DNA from: an uncultured Clostridia bacterium
GTDB lineage: Bacteria; Bacillota; Clostridia; TANB77; CAG-508
Length of the DNA stretch: 64,000 nt
Reading direction: 5' to 3'
Assembly: GCA_934157035.1 (NCBI GenBank)
Contig: CAKPHG010000001.1
Location: 310,001 to 374,000, forward strand
In this document: piece after piece, positions 24,559 through 33,795 of the stretch
Numbering within the stretch: position 1 is the first letter of the stretch
Layout: each line of letters starts with the position of its first letter
Program-made: the position numbers and the translations under genes
Notes under the pieces: generated by a model
What the model saw: only the letters and a program-made list of their open reading frames with translations
Databases searched by the model: none
Told to the model about the DNA's origin: nothing

Positions 24559-25620
24559 TTAATTTATTCCTTCAAATCTTGGCATCATTCCTATTTTATC
24601 TGGTGTATGTTCTGGTAATTGATATAAATCGTGACCAGGGAACTCGTTTCCTTCTATAAAAACTGGTCCATTAGGAGTAATTGCTACATCCCATCCTACA
24701 TATCCCATTTCAGGAATTTCTTTTGAAGCCTCTTTGCATAAATCTATAACTTCTTTCCAATATGGAAATTTAAATCCTTTTATTGTAGTTCCAGTTATTG
24801 GATGTTTTTCATATACATTTTTAGCTTTATCTATTGCTACTTGTGATACCACACCTGTCTCAATATCAACAGGTGCAACCATTCCTCCACTATTAAAGTT
24901 GTCTACACATTTTCCATTTCCTATTCTAAAACATGTCCAAATTATGTGTGGAACAACTTCTACATTTTTTCTTTCTTCTTTTGGTAATGTTAATATAGAT
25001 TTTCCTTCTTTTGTAGTTACTATTGTTACTACTCTTACAGTATTTATAGAATCTGGATAAATCTTGCTAACTTCTGGATTTTGTTCTACTACTTCTTCTA
25101 TTATATAGTTACTTCCTTCTTTTGTAAGTTCTTTATAAATTTCTTCTGCTGAATTATATTTTTCTGTATAAATTTTTTCTACACCTTTACCACAAGAACC
25201 ATTAATTGGTTTTGCCATAAATACTTTATGTTTTTCTATAAAGTCTATAATTTTTTCTTTTGGAGTTCCATTAACTTTTAGCCACTCTCTTTTTAAATAC
25301 TTATTAAATCTTTCATTAAATTCATCTTTATTCTGAAAGTAATGTAAATAATCCTTGTCACAATATTTTATAACAAATTGATTATTTCTACCTCTTGTAA
25401 GATATGTATCTCTTTGTTCTGGTGTTAAATTATACATTTCAAACAAATCATAATCCATATAGCCTGCACCATATAATCTAGCACATTTTTGCATATCCAA
25501 AAATATAGAAATTTTAGACTTTCCAGTCCTTTTATTTATCTCTTTTATTTTTCTATTCATTGCATTCCAGTCCATTGTTTTTAATCTTTTTAATATATAA
25601 ATTATATTTCCCATATACAT
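24559..25620 (-). CDS. Sugar-transfer-associated ATP-grasp protein
   Basis: An N-terminal helical part (about 1-110) is followed by an ATP-grasp fold: VFMAKPINGSCGKGVEKI (nucleotide-binding loop), NYIIEEVVEQ, NTVRVVTIVTT, and the metal-binding end GYVGWDVAITPNGPVFIEGNE. This matches the ATP-grasp family that occurs with polysaccharide and capsule genes. The reaction is probably ligation of an amino or carboxylic group to a surface sugar, but this has not been shown for the family in general. It sits next to a flippase gene and an M23 peptidase gene, consistent with an envelope role. Start ATG 25620 could also be 25614. Confidence 0.82.
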   Translation of the reverse strand: MYMGNIIYILKRLKTMDWNAMNRKIKEINKRTGKSKISIFLDMQKCARLYGAGYMDYDLFEMYNLTPEQRDTYLTRGRNNQFVIKYCDKDYLHYFQNKDEFNERFNKYLKREWLKVNGTPKEKIIDFIEKHKVFMAKPINGSCGKGVEKIYTEKYNSAEEIYKELTKEGSNYIIEEVVEQNPEVSKIYPDSINTVRVVTIVTTKEGKSILTLPKEERKNVEVVPHIIWTCFRIGNGKCVDNFNSGGMVAPVDIETGVVSQVAIDKAKNVYEKHPITGTTIKGFKFPYWKEVIDLCKEASKEIPEMGYVGWDVAITPNGPVFIEGNEFPGHDLYQLPEHTPDKIGMMPRFEGIN

Positions 25621-25676
25621 TCACTCTTTCCTTTTTGTTTTTTAAATTTTACCAATATCTACATAAAAATGTCAAT

Positions 25677-25724
25677 AGAAATAAAGTTTTTTAAGACATT
25701 TTTTATCTTAAAAAACTCTATTTC
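25677..25724 (-). terminator. Terminator of the M23 peptidase gene
   Basis: AGTTTTTTAAGA and its complement, extended outward by AGAAATA/TATTTCT with one mismatch, form a long hairpin that lies just after the stop at 25728. Confidence 0.85.
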
Positions 25725-25727
25725 TAA

Positions 25728-26789
25728 TTAATTATTATTTATTTGATTTTCTACTATTGGATCTATTATATTATACTTTCTTTCATAATCTTTAGTATCT
25801 GTATATGCTTTATACACCTCTGATTTATTCTTCTTTAAAAAGTTTATAATAGAATATACATCTATCCAAATTTGATTAACTCCTTCTTTCTGAGACTCAT
25901 CAAATATAAGTTGCATTCCAAAATGTAAGTGAGGAATATTTATATTATTTACATTTTCTTTTGCACTATATCCTGTCATTCCTAAATATCCTATTACATC
26001 CCCTGCTTTTACTACTTTTCCCTCGCACATATCTTTTGCATAAGGATGGTCTTTTCTTAAGTGTGCATAATAATAATATCTTTTACCATCAAAGCTTCTT
26101 ATTCCTATTCTCCAACCACCATATTGGTTCCAACCACAAGCTTCTACTATTCCACTTTCTACTGCTATAATTGGTGTTCCTATTGCTCCCATTAAGTCAT
26201 TTCCTAGATGAACTCTTTTATAGCCATAAGACCTGCTATTTCCAAAATCATCATAATGGCTAAAGCCATAATTCTTAGCAATAGGCAAAAAAGCTTTTAT
26301 TCCATACTTTTCTTTATAAACCTTATTTTGATTCTCATCTAGACCCTCTATTTTATAATTTCCTATAAATTCATCTAGTATTGCTGTATATGCTTCTATA
26401 TAATAAGAATATAGTTTCATATCTTTTGCTATTTCACTCATATTCTCGCCACTTTTTAATCTTGCTACTATATCATCTAAATCTTTTTGTTTAAACTGCT
26501 TAAAATTTCCTCCATATTTTGCTCCTAAATATGAAAGTAATTCAATCCAATTTATTTTTATTTCTTCATTCTTATTATGAGAATCTATATCCAACTTTGA
26601 AGTCTTTTCTAATAATTCCAATGGAACATTAAAATCCACCCATTTTATATACTTCTTTTCCTCTTGCTTTCGCTCCAGTTCTTCTGCAAAAGATTTAAAA
26701 AAGAAAATTGACCCTAATATTATAGATAAAATAATTAACAAAATAAATATTATAAAAAACTTATTAAACTTTACTGCTTTAATAACCAT
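25728..26789 (-). CDS. Membrane-anchored M23 family peptidase
   Basis: One N-terminal membrane helix (about residues 10-32) exports the protein. Residues 85-125 are a helical region. The C-terminal domain holds the lysostaphin/LytM zinc motifs: H-x-x-x-D in RVHLGNDLMG (about residue 195), HLRKD, and the terminal H-x-H in IPHLHFGMQ. It is expected to cut peptide cross-bridges of peptidoglycan. The unusual long insert after the HxH (DESQKEGVNQIWIDVYSIINF) is common in Clostridia homologues. It is probably the first gene of a unit ahead of the ATP-grasp and flippase genes, though a terminator lies between. Confidence 0.88.
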   Translation of the reverse strand: MVIKAVKFNKFFIIFILLIILSIILGSIFFFKSFAEELERKQEEKKYIKWVDFNVPLELLEKTSKLDIDSHNKNEEIKINWIELLSYLGAKYGGNFKQFKQKDLDDIVARLKSGENMSEIAKDMKLYSYYIEAYTAILDEFIGNYKIEGLDENQNKVYKEKYGIKAFLPIAKNYGFSHYDDFGNSRSYGYKRVHLGNDLMGAIGTPIIAVESGIVEACGWNQYGGWRIGIRSFDGKRYYYYAHLRKDHPYAKDMCEGKVVKAGDVIGYLGMTGYSAKENVNNINIPHLHFGMQLIFDESQKEGVNQIWIDVYSIINFLKKNKSEVYKAYTDTKDYERKYNIIDPIVENQINNN

Positions 26790-26864
26790 TTTTTCTCTCC
26801 TATTTTTAATATTTATTCTACTTTTGAAAAAAAATGCATTAAAGTTAAATTAAAGTTAAAGGCC

Positions 26865-26901
26865 ATTTCGGACATTTGGGGACGGGTCACTTTTGTCCTT
26901 T
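26865..26901 (+). repeat. Short REP-like repeat, left copy
   Basis: ATTTCGGACATTT at 26865-26877 is followed by GGGGACGGG and TCCTTT. An inverted related copy lies at 29002-29026. The GC-rich GGGGACGGGTCAC stretch stands out from its AT-rich surroundings and resembles intergenic repeats common in Clostridia. Confidence 0.6.
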
Positions 26902-26952
26902 ACATAAACACAAAATAAAAACGAGTATAAAATTTTACACTCATTTTTCATT

Positions 26953-27402
26953 TTAATCTTTTTTAAATATATTCTTTATAATATTAAATATTTTTTTAAA
27001 CCACTTTTCTTCATATACAATAAGTTGGTTCTCTGAACTAGAACTAGTTTTATTATTATTTTCAGAAGCAATATTAGTTTTTTTAAACAAATTATTAGGA
27101 TTATATTTTTCATATAATTCTTTTTCTGCTTCTTTTATTTTTTCTGCATCGCGAAGTTTTAATAGTTCTCTTTCTTCATTAGTACTTAAAAAATCTCTAT
27201 AAATTAGGGCTAAAATAATTATTGTTTCTTCTTTTAACTCATATTCTTCTATTGGCTCGGAAATTATAGGTTTATAATTTGCTGATTTTTCGTTTTTAAT
27301 AATATTTCTAAATTTTTCTGGTATTTTATTTAATAAATTAATAGGCATTAACTCAAAAATAGCATCAATTTCTGAAAATGCTTCTCTATATACTTCGTTC
27401 AT
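26953..27402 (-). CDS. Hypothetical protein partnered with the HExxH gene (149 aa)
   Basis: A soluble, acidic, helical protein. The first ~85 residues (EVYREAFSEIDAIFELMPIN, IPEKFRNIIKNEKS, ETIIILALIYRDFL) form a compact domain. The middle is Lys/Glu coiled coil followed by a Ser/Asn linker, and the last 20 residues are an amphipathic, lysine-rich helix (WFKKIFNIIKNIFKKD) that could bind membrane. I recognise no family. Its start lies 8 bases after the stop of the HExxH gene; both are in one operon bounded by inverted repeats. It could be an accessory, immunity-like or regulatory partner, without direct evidence. Confidence 0.7.
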   Translation of the reverse strand: MNEVYREAFSEIDAIFELMPINLLNKIPEKFRNIIKNEKSANYKPIISEPIEEYELKEETIIILALIYRDFLSTNEERELLKLRDAEKIKEAEKELYEKYNPNNLFKKTNIASENNNKTSSSSENQLIVYEEKWFKKIFNIIKNIFKKD

Positions 27403-27410
27403 TATGCCCC

Positions 27411-28868
27411 CTATCTATTATCATTAGTATCTTGTTCTAATTGATTTTTCTCTTTTTCTTCTTTTTGTTTTTCTGTTTCTATTTCATGAATTACTCTAAC
27501 TGCTTCTTCTTTCCTCTTTGCGCTGTTAGGCAAATTAAGAGCATCTCTATCCCATGACTGAAACCTATTTTGCCACATTGTTTTTACTTGTTGTTCTTCT
27601 TGTTGTTTGTCTTTTGTTTTAGGCTTCAATTCATCACCGACTTCATCCTTTATACTTTCTGGTTTCTCATGATTAATTTCTTTTTCTTGCAATTCTTCTC
27701 TAGTTTTAGCAGCAGTGTTATATTCTTTTTCCATAAATTCAGTTATTTGCTCTGGAGTCATTTTAGTTTTATGTTCTAGTCGATATTTAACTAAACTAAA
27801 AATAAATTCATCAGATGTTCCAGTTTTTGTAATATACTCATCTAAAGATAATAACTCATCTTTTGTTCCTTTTAATCCACCTGTTAAAACATTTCTATGA
27901 TTAGCAATAGCTTCATATAATTCATTTATTTTATCTGGTGTTGAATTACTATTTATCATATCATTTCTTTCTGAAAGTAATTGTTTTAGATCTTTTTTTG
28001 ATCCATCTAAATTGTACCCAACTTGTAAAATTGGAAACTTTTCTATTATTTCCGGATGTTGTTCAATATATACAGAACTTAATGTGTCTATCTGTAACAT
28101 AAGGTCAACAGATTTTCCACTTTTAAGAAAGATTTCTGCATCATAAAAGTTTTTATCATAACTTTCTAATCGTTGTGTAATTACTTCTTGATTATATGTC
28201 TGATACAATGTTGGATTATATTTTTTTATTGTTTCCATTGCATCTCTTAATCCTATTTTTTCTGCATGATTTTCTTTTATTAAATGAGAATAATTCTCTT
28301 TATAAAATTTTGAATCATATTTTCTAGCAATAGTTTCTAATGCCATAATATATATTGTTTTATTTTTAGGTATTTCAACACCTGATATATCTTTTCTTTG
28401 AATTACACTATTTTGTTGTGCATGTACGACTTCATGAAAAATTGTTTGCATTCCTCTTAAAAATTGGTCACAATTATTACTTAACAAATTTTTTACAACA
28501 GTTGGAGAATATGATATATCAAATGTATCATCACCATTATTCACACATATTGCACTACTGCCATCACCATAAGTTCCTTTGTATTCATATTCTTCAAGTA
28601 TTTTTATTGTTATATTTTCATCAATTCCTAATTTCTGAGCAGATTTTTTGGCAAAATAATTAATAACAACATTTGCATCTTCTTTATTCCATTTACCTAT
28701 TTTATATTTCATTAAGTAGTTAGTTGATATTTCATACAAAAATTGTTGATCTTTATCAGTTAAGTCTAAACCTTTAGCATTTTCTCCACACCATTTTACT
28801 ATATCTTGAAAATTTTGTTCTGTTTTTGGACTATTTCTGAATTTTTCGGCTAATTCATGAGCTTCCAT
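27411..28868 (-). CDS. Putative zinc metalloprotease (HExxH), unknown family
   Basis: A 485 aa soluble protein without signal peptide. HEVVH at residues 145-149, preceded by a helix (LRGMQTIF), is a zinc-binding motif of the zincin type. KENHAEKIG at 198-206 could give the third ligand about 50 residues on. Residues 100-125 (GDGSSAICVNNGDDTFDISY) look like the beta-strand edge that precedes the active-site helix. The rest is helical, and residues 385-485 are a highly charged coiled coil with a central QNRFQSWDRDALN motif. Family unknown to me. A cytoplasmic zincin with a small partner gene is a plausible effector or regulatory protease. Confidence 0.7.
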   Translation of the reverse strand: MEAHELAEKFRNSPKTEQNFQDIVKWCGENAKGLDLTDKDQQFLYEISTNYLMKYKIGKWNKEDANVVINYFAKKSAQKLGIDENITIKILEEYEYKGTYGDGSSAICVNNGDDTFDISYSPTVVKNLLSNNCDQFLRGMQTIFHEVVHAQQNSVIQRKDISGVEIPKNKTIYIMALETIARKYDSKFYKENYSHLIKENHAEKIGLRDAMETIKKYNPTLYQTYNQEVITQRLESYDKNFYDAEIFLKSGKSVDLMLQIDTLSSVYIEQHPEIIEKFPILQVGYNLDGSKKDLKQLLSERNDMINSNSTPDKINELYEAIANHRNVLTGGLKGTKDELLSLDEYITKTGTSDEFIFSLVKYRLEHKTKMTPEQITEFMEKEYNTAAKTREELQEKEINHEKPESIKDEVGDELKPKTKDKQQEEQQVKTMWQNRFQSWDRDALNLPNSAKRKEEAVRVIHEIETEKQKEEKEKNQLEQDTNDNR

Positions 28869-29001
28869 ATTTTCTCCTTAGTTTAATAATTTAATCTTAC
28901 AATTTATTTATACCATTACTAATTTTAAAAGTCAATAAACTATAATATGACTACTTAGAAAATGTTAAAAGATTATAATACAACTAAATTATATTTAAGC
29001 C

Positions 29002-29026
29002 AAAGGACTCCCAAAATGTCCGAAAT
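29002..29026 (-). repeat. Short REP-like repeat, right copy (inverted)
   Basis: AAATGTCCGAAAT at 29014-29026 is the exact inverse complement of the core at 26865-26877, with AAAGGA at the far side as in the left copy. A degenerate second core (AAATGTTCGA) follows at about 29033. Together with the left copy it brackets the two hypothetical genes. Confidence 0.6.
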
Positions 29027-29049
29027 AACCCAAAATGTTCGAGCAAAAA

Positions 29050-29074
29050 AAGAACAAGATTTAATCTTGTTCTT
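29050..29074 (-). terminator. Terminator of the HU gene
   Basis: AAGAACAAGAT and its complement around a 3-base loop are followed on the minus strand by a run of seven T's, 34 bases after the HU stop. Confidence 0.88.
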
Positions 29075-29107
29075 CCTATGAATTCATATTATATATTGAA
29101 ATCATTA

Positions 29108-29386
29108 TTATTTTTTATTTACTAAGTCTTTTAAAGCTTTTCCTGCTTTGAAAACTGGAGCTTTAGAAGCTGGTATTTTGATTTCTTCTTTAGTTTGTGG
29201 GTTTCTTCCTTTTCTAGCTGCTCTTTTTCTTACTTCGAAAGAACCAAATCCAACAAGTTGAACTTTGTCTCCTTTTACTAATGTTTCTGTTACAACATCA
29301 ACGAAAGCGTTTAATGCTGCTTCAGCACCTTTCTTTGTGTCTCCTGTTTTAGCTGCGATAGCTGCGATTAAATCAGATTTGTTCAT
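29108..29386 (-). CDS. hup: DNA-binding protein HU
   Basis: Histone-like dimer that bends and compacts DNA. MNKSDLIAAIAAKTG opens the helical dimerisation part. GFGSFEVRKRAARKGRNPQT is the classic HU/IHF signature of the beta-arm, and the C-terminus is FKAGKALKDLVNKK. Length 92 aa is standard. It has an excellent AGGAGGTAATTTAA ribosome binding region and a strong terminator, consistent with very high expression as a single-gene unit. Confidence 0.97.
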   Translation of the reverse strand: MNKSDLIAAIAAKTGDTKKGAEAALNAFVDVVTETLVKGDKVQLVGFGSFEVRKRAARKGRNPQTKEEIKIPASKAPVFKAGKALKDLVNKK

Positions 29387-29569
29387 TTAAATTACCTCCT
29401 ATAAGATATCATATGTAGACAGTAAATTTTATCTACTATTAACATTATTCGCCAAGTTTTTTCAAAATCCTTCTTTTTTTTTATTTTTCTTTTTCTAAAA
29501 CCTTTGTCGCCGTATGTTTTTATGTCATAACTGTTTTAAAAGTATTCATTTTACTGGCTTTTGAGCACA

Positions 29570-31205
29570 TTAGTATACTCCTAATTTTAACAGAATTTTG
29601 TATAACTTTTGCCCGTAAGGAATCATGAATATCTCTTCTTTTGTAAATATTTTTAAAATACTAACTGATAATAAATAAATAATAACTGCTACTAACATTG
29701 AAATTATTGTAGCCAATTTTTCTACAATTATACATTTTAAAAATGTATATAGTGCATACGAACATATACACATCATAATTGTTGCTACAAACGGTTTTAT
29801 TATAAATTTACTAATTGTTAAATTAATTTTTATATTTTTTCTTAATACTCTAAATCCTATAAAAAATGCTATTGCATGGCAAAAAGTTGTTGCTATTGCT
29901 GCGCCACTTGCTCCTATTTGAGGAATTGGAACTAATATTATATTCAATATACATTTAACCATAACTCCTATTAAAAGAGCTATTACAGGTGTTAATATTT
30001 TTCCTAATCCTTGTAATACCCCATTTACAGTTTGTTCTAATACAGTAAATATAATAGTCAGTGCACTTATTTGTAATATAAGTGCTCCTTCACTTGCATT
30101 TGGAAATAATAAATTTAAAATAGGTCCGAGCAAATATTATCATTCCTGCCATGCAAGGAATCCCTATTAACATTGTTATTAATAAAGAAAAACTTACTCT
30201 TTTTTCTGCTGTTTCCATATTTCCAGTAGCTTTTGCACTAGTTATCGCTGGAACTAAAGCTGTTGCAAATGCTATATTAAACGATAATGGAAGATTTATA
30301 AGAGTATCTACCTTCCCACTTAAAATACCATATTGTTTTAATGCTTCTTGTTCAGATAAGAAATTCTGAAGCCCTCTTTTTACTGTTGTTGAATCTATAT
30401 TTCTATTAATTGATGTTAATATTGAGCTTAAAGACATTGGTATAGAAACTGATAAAATATATTTTATTGTTTTCCATATATTTTTATTTTTATAACTTCT
30501 AGATTTAACAATCTCCTCAGACAGTTCTTTTCTTCTCATTTTATAAAACATATATAAGTACATAAAACTTCCTATTGTGGCAAGTGTTGTTGCTAAATTT
30601 GCCCCTGCTGCCATTAAATTTGTATTAACTTTTGAACTAATAGCTACCATTTCTACTACTAGTACTGTCAAAACTGTTTTAAATAATTGTTCTATTGTTT
30701 GTGAATTAGCTGTTGCTTTCATATTTTTCCTACCATTGAAGTATCCTCTAAATACGCTACTTATAGCTACAAAGAAAATTGCCGGAGACAATGCAACTAA
30801 TGTCAATTCAGCTTCTGGTATAGCCAACCATACATTTGCTATATAATTTGCTCCCAAAAATAATATTAATGTTCCCATTAATCCTATTATTGCAAATGTC
30901 CCAAAGGCTATCTTAAAAATTCTATGAGCGCCTCTATAATCTCCATTTGCTGTATGTTTAGAAACAAGTCTTGCAACAGCATTAGGTACTCCTGTTGAAG
31001 ATATTGTCAAAAGCAAAGCATATATTGAAAAACCTGCACTATATATTGCATTTCCTTTATCTCCAAAGCCTTCTTTATTTGTTAAATACCATTTATATAT
31101 TAACCCTAAAAGTTTTATGAGAACTTGAGAAAACATTAACGCCATTACTCCCTGCATAAAACTTTCTTTTTTATTTTTTTTACTATTTCTTTTTAATAAA
31201 CTCAT
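29570..31205 (-). CDS. MOP-superfamily flippase (paralogue), split by a +1 frameshift at a CGG codon
   Basis: Residues 1-359 are read from 31205 and end IPCMAGMIIFA. The next codon is CGG (30128-30126), after which the frame gives TYFKFIISKCK and stops. Skipping the C yields GGA CCT ATT TTA (G-P-I-L), and the new frame is open to 29570 (NLLFPNASEGALILQISALT...). The restored protein is 544 aa. Its paralogue at 22901-24538 is 545 aa and aligns across the junction without a gap (ITLASQILKMIYP against IIFAGPILNLLFP). The architecture is that of SpoVB/MurJ-like lipid flippases. No other lesion is visible in either half, which argues against long-standing decay. Confidence 0.85.
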
Positions 31206-31432
31206 ATTTCTTCCCTTACTTTTTTAATTATATTTATATTTTTTATAAAGTATATTCACAATGTAAAAAATATATATTATTTAAGTATTTATTAAATGTT
31301 TTTATATAAAATAGCTATTAGATATTTTTTTATAATTTTATTTAACAAATTTGCCCAAAAGTCTTGAATTTTTCGCCATTTTGTAAGATAATATATATGA
31401 ATTATTTTAATATTTTGAAAGTGGTGAAAAAC

Positions 31433-33757
31433 TTGAAATATATAGACAAATTTTTAAAGTTTCTGAAAACAGATAGAAATACATTTGTAGCATTTATATT
31501 AACTCTCTTTTCTATCTATTTTATGGTGGATAGAATTGTAGAAGTGCTATTTATTATCTTTACAGGTATAGGAGTTTCTTATTGGGGACCTTTCATGTAC
31601 ACATTCGCTCTTGCATGTCCTGTATTTGCATTTTTATTTGGATTTGCTTCAAAGTTTGCAAGTTCAAACAAAATGAAATCTGCACTTTTTAATGTTTATG
31701 TTATTTGTTTATACATAATTACAACATCTATGCTTGTACAATGGTTAAATTATTTAATTTGGCAAGGTTTATTATCTTTACCTAACTATCCTGTTCTTGC
31801 AACAGAATTTTCTGAATTATTTAAACCTGCACTATCTGCAGTAGCAATTTATTTACCTTTAATAACAGCTCCAAAGGTATTCCATTTCTTATATGTAAAG
31901 GTAAACGATACACGTTTATTGCAAGAATCAATTTGGGATTATGGTGGAATAAAATTAACAAATGTTACAGATGGACATGGTGCATACTCTTGTGAAATGT
32001 TTATTTGTATGAATAAAGAAACTGGTGACAAAGAAATTATTCCAGAACAAAGTCGTTTCAATCAATTCTTAGTAGTAGGACCTTCAGGTGCTGGAAAAAC
32101 ATCTTTAGTTTTTGAACCTATGATTGCAAGAGATTTAGAAAAGAAAGCTTTCTTTAGAAATACTGCTAAAGAAATGGGATATACAGCATTAAAAACAGGT
32201 ATAGCAACTCTTAATTGTCCTTACACTAATGATTACTTAAATGCTAACTTTAATTTAAATATGCTTACTCCTACCCAAGGAAAAGAAGGATTATACAAAG
32301 CTTATATGAAAAAAATGATAATTGGAGAATCAGGTGGAAAATTTATTTACAAAACTTTAGGTATTACTTCTATTTCTCCAGACTATGAATCTATTTCTCA
32401 TATGATAGATGTAGCAGAAAACTATAATATTCCTTATCATATTGTAGATCCTAATGACAGAGCTTCAGTTGGATTAAACCCCTTTGTATATGAAAATCCA
32501 TTAAAAGCTGCTGGAGTGTTTACTTATGTATTAAAAGCAATGTATCAAGGAACTTTAGAAAATATAGATAAAGTTAATATGGAAAACGATGCTATTGAAG
32601 CACTTGAAAACACTTGTACTTTACTTAAAGCAAGTTATCCTATTATATATAAAGACAAAGATTATTTACCAACATTAGAAGATATTTTAAAACTATTTAG
32701 AAACATAAATGCTGTTGAAGAATTATGTAACAAATTAGAAACTATTCCTGAAATAGCTGAAGAATATGCTTTAACTCTTCAATATTTTAAAAGACATTTT
32801 TATGAAGATTCACCAAGAAGATTACAAACAGAAAAAGCACTTCAATATGCTTCTTCTATATTTGAAAAATTACTTCGTTATCCAGGTGTAAAAAGTATTA
32901 TTTGTAACAGAAGTAATAATATAAATTATGAAAAAATACTTGAAAATGGAGAAGTTGTATTCTTATGTACAAGAAGAGGTGACTTAGGAGCTAGCGTTCA
33001 TAAAACATTTGGTATGTTCTTCATATTATTAATGCAAAATGCTGTACTAAGAAGACCAGGAAACGAAAACACAAGAGTTCCTCATTTCTTATATATAGAT
33101 GAATTTCCAGAATTCATTTCTAAAGTAACAGAACCTATATTTACTTTATATAGAAAATACAAAGTTGGTACAACTATTTCTTCACAAACATTAGCTCAAC
33201 TTGGAGATGTAAATTCTAAATATAGAAACACTATTGTATCAAATTGTATTAATAAATTAGTATTTGGTAACAATTCTATAGATGAAAATAACTGGTGGTC
33301 TGATGAATTTGGTAAGGTTAGAAAATGGACATTTTCTGAATCTTATGATACAGCAAAAGAAAAATATTCTGACACAAAAGGTAATATCTCTTGGGCATGG
33401 CAAACAAAATTTGCTCCAGATAAAGTAAGATCTTTAGGATTCAAATCTTGTTTATTTAAATATAAAACAAACAAAGGCATTATACAAGTTGTAGATGGCA
33501 AAATAGATTTTATGGACGCAAAATATAAAGAAAAACATCCTGATAAAAAATATGATTTTGAAAAATTTACAAACGGTATTGTTGAAGAAGAACCTAAAAG
33601 AAAAAAATCAAATAGTTGGAAATCTGAAACCGAATTTAACGAAGATTCAAATGGAGATTTAGATCCAATAAAAACAGATACTGCAGATACAAAATTTTTA
33701 TATGATAACGAAGATGGAATTGTATATAACTTAAAAAAAGGAAATCCTAATGGATAA
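31433..33757 (+). CDS. VirD4/TraG-like type IV coupling ATPase
   Basis: Four hydrophobic segments occupy the first ~160 residues. Then follows a P-loop ATPase with Walker A GPSGAGKTS at about residue 216 and Walker B FLYIDEFPEF about 340 residues later. The TraG/TraD C-terminal lobe includes SQTLAQLGDVNSKYRNTIVSN. Such proteins couple DNA or protein substrates to type IV secretion channels at the membrane. I place the start at TTG 31433 because GTGGTGA lies 5 bases upstream; ATG 31397 and TTG 31364 are in frame but lack a ribosome binding site. The charged C-terminus (about 690-774) is probably substrate-binding or disordered. No other secretion gene is nearby. Confidence 0.85.
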   Translation: MKYIDKFLKFLKTDRNTFVAFILTLFSIYFMVDRIVEVLFIIFTGIGVSYWGPFMYTFALACPVFAFLFGFASKFASSNKMKSALFNVYVICLYIITTSMLVQWLNYLIWQGLLSLPNYPVLATEFSELFKPALSAVAIYLPLITAPKVFHFLYVKVNDTRLLQESIWDYGGIKLTNVTDGHGAYSCEMFICMNKETGDKEIIPEQSRFNQFLVVGPSGAGKTSLVFEPMIARDLEKKAFFRNTAKEMGYTALKTGIATLNCPYTNDYLNANFNLNMLTPTQGKEGLYKAYMKKMIIGESGGKFIYKTLGITSISPDYESISHMIDVAENYNIPYHIVDPNDRASVGLNPFVYENPLKAAGVFTYVLKAMYQGTLENIDKVNMENDAIEALENTCTLLKASYPIIYKDKDYLPTLEDILKLFRNINAVEELCNKLETIPEIAEEYALTLQYFKRHFYEDSPRRLQTEKALQYASSIFEKLLRYPGVKSIICNRSNNINYEKILENGEVVFLCTRRGDLGASVHKTFGMFFILLMQNAVLRRPGNENTRVPHFLYIDEFPEFISKVTEPIFTLYRKYKVGTTISSQTLAQLGDVNSKYRNTIVSNCINKLVFGNNSIDENNWWSDEFGKVRKWTFSESYDTAKEKYSDTKGNISWAWQTKFAPDKVRSLGFKSCLFKYKTNKGIIQVVDGKIDFMDAKYKEKHPDKKYDFEKFTNGIVEEEPKRKKSNSWKSETEFNEDSNGDLDPIKTDTADTKFLYDNEDGIVYNLKKGNPNG

Positions 33758-33762
33758 AATGT

Positions 33763-33792
33763 AAGAGGAGATATATTTTTATATCTCCTCTT
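33763..33792. terminator. Bidirectional terminator
   Basis: AAGAGGAGATATA and its complement with loop TTTT, then seven T's, lie between converging genes. Confidence 0.92.
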
Positions 33793-33795
33793 TTT

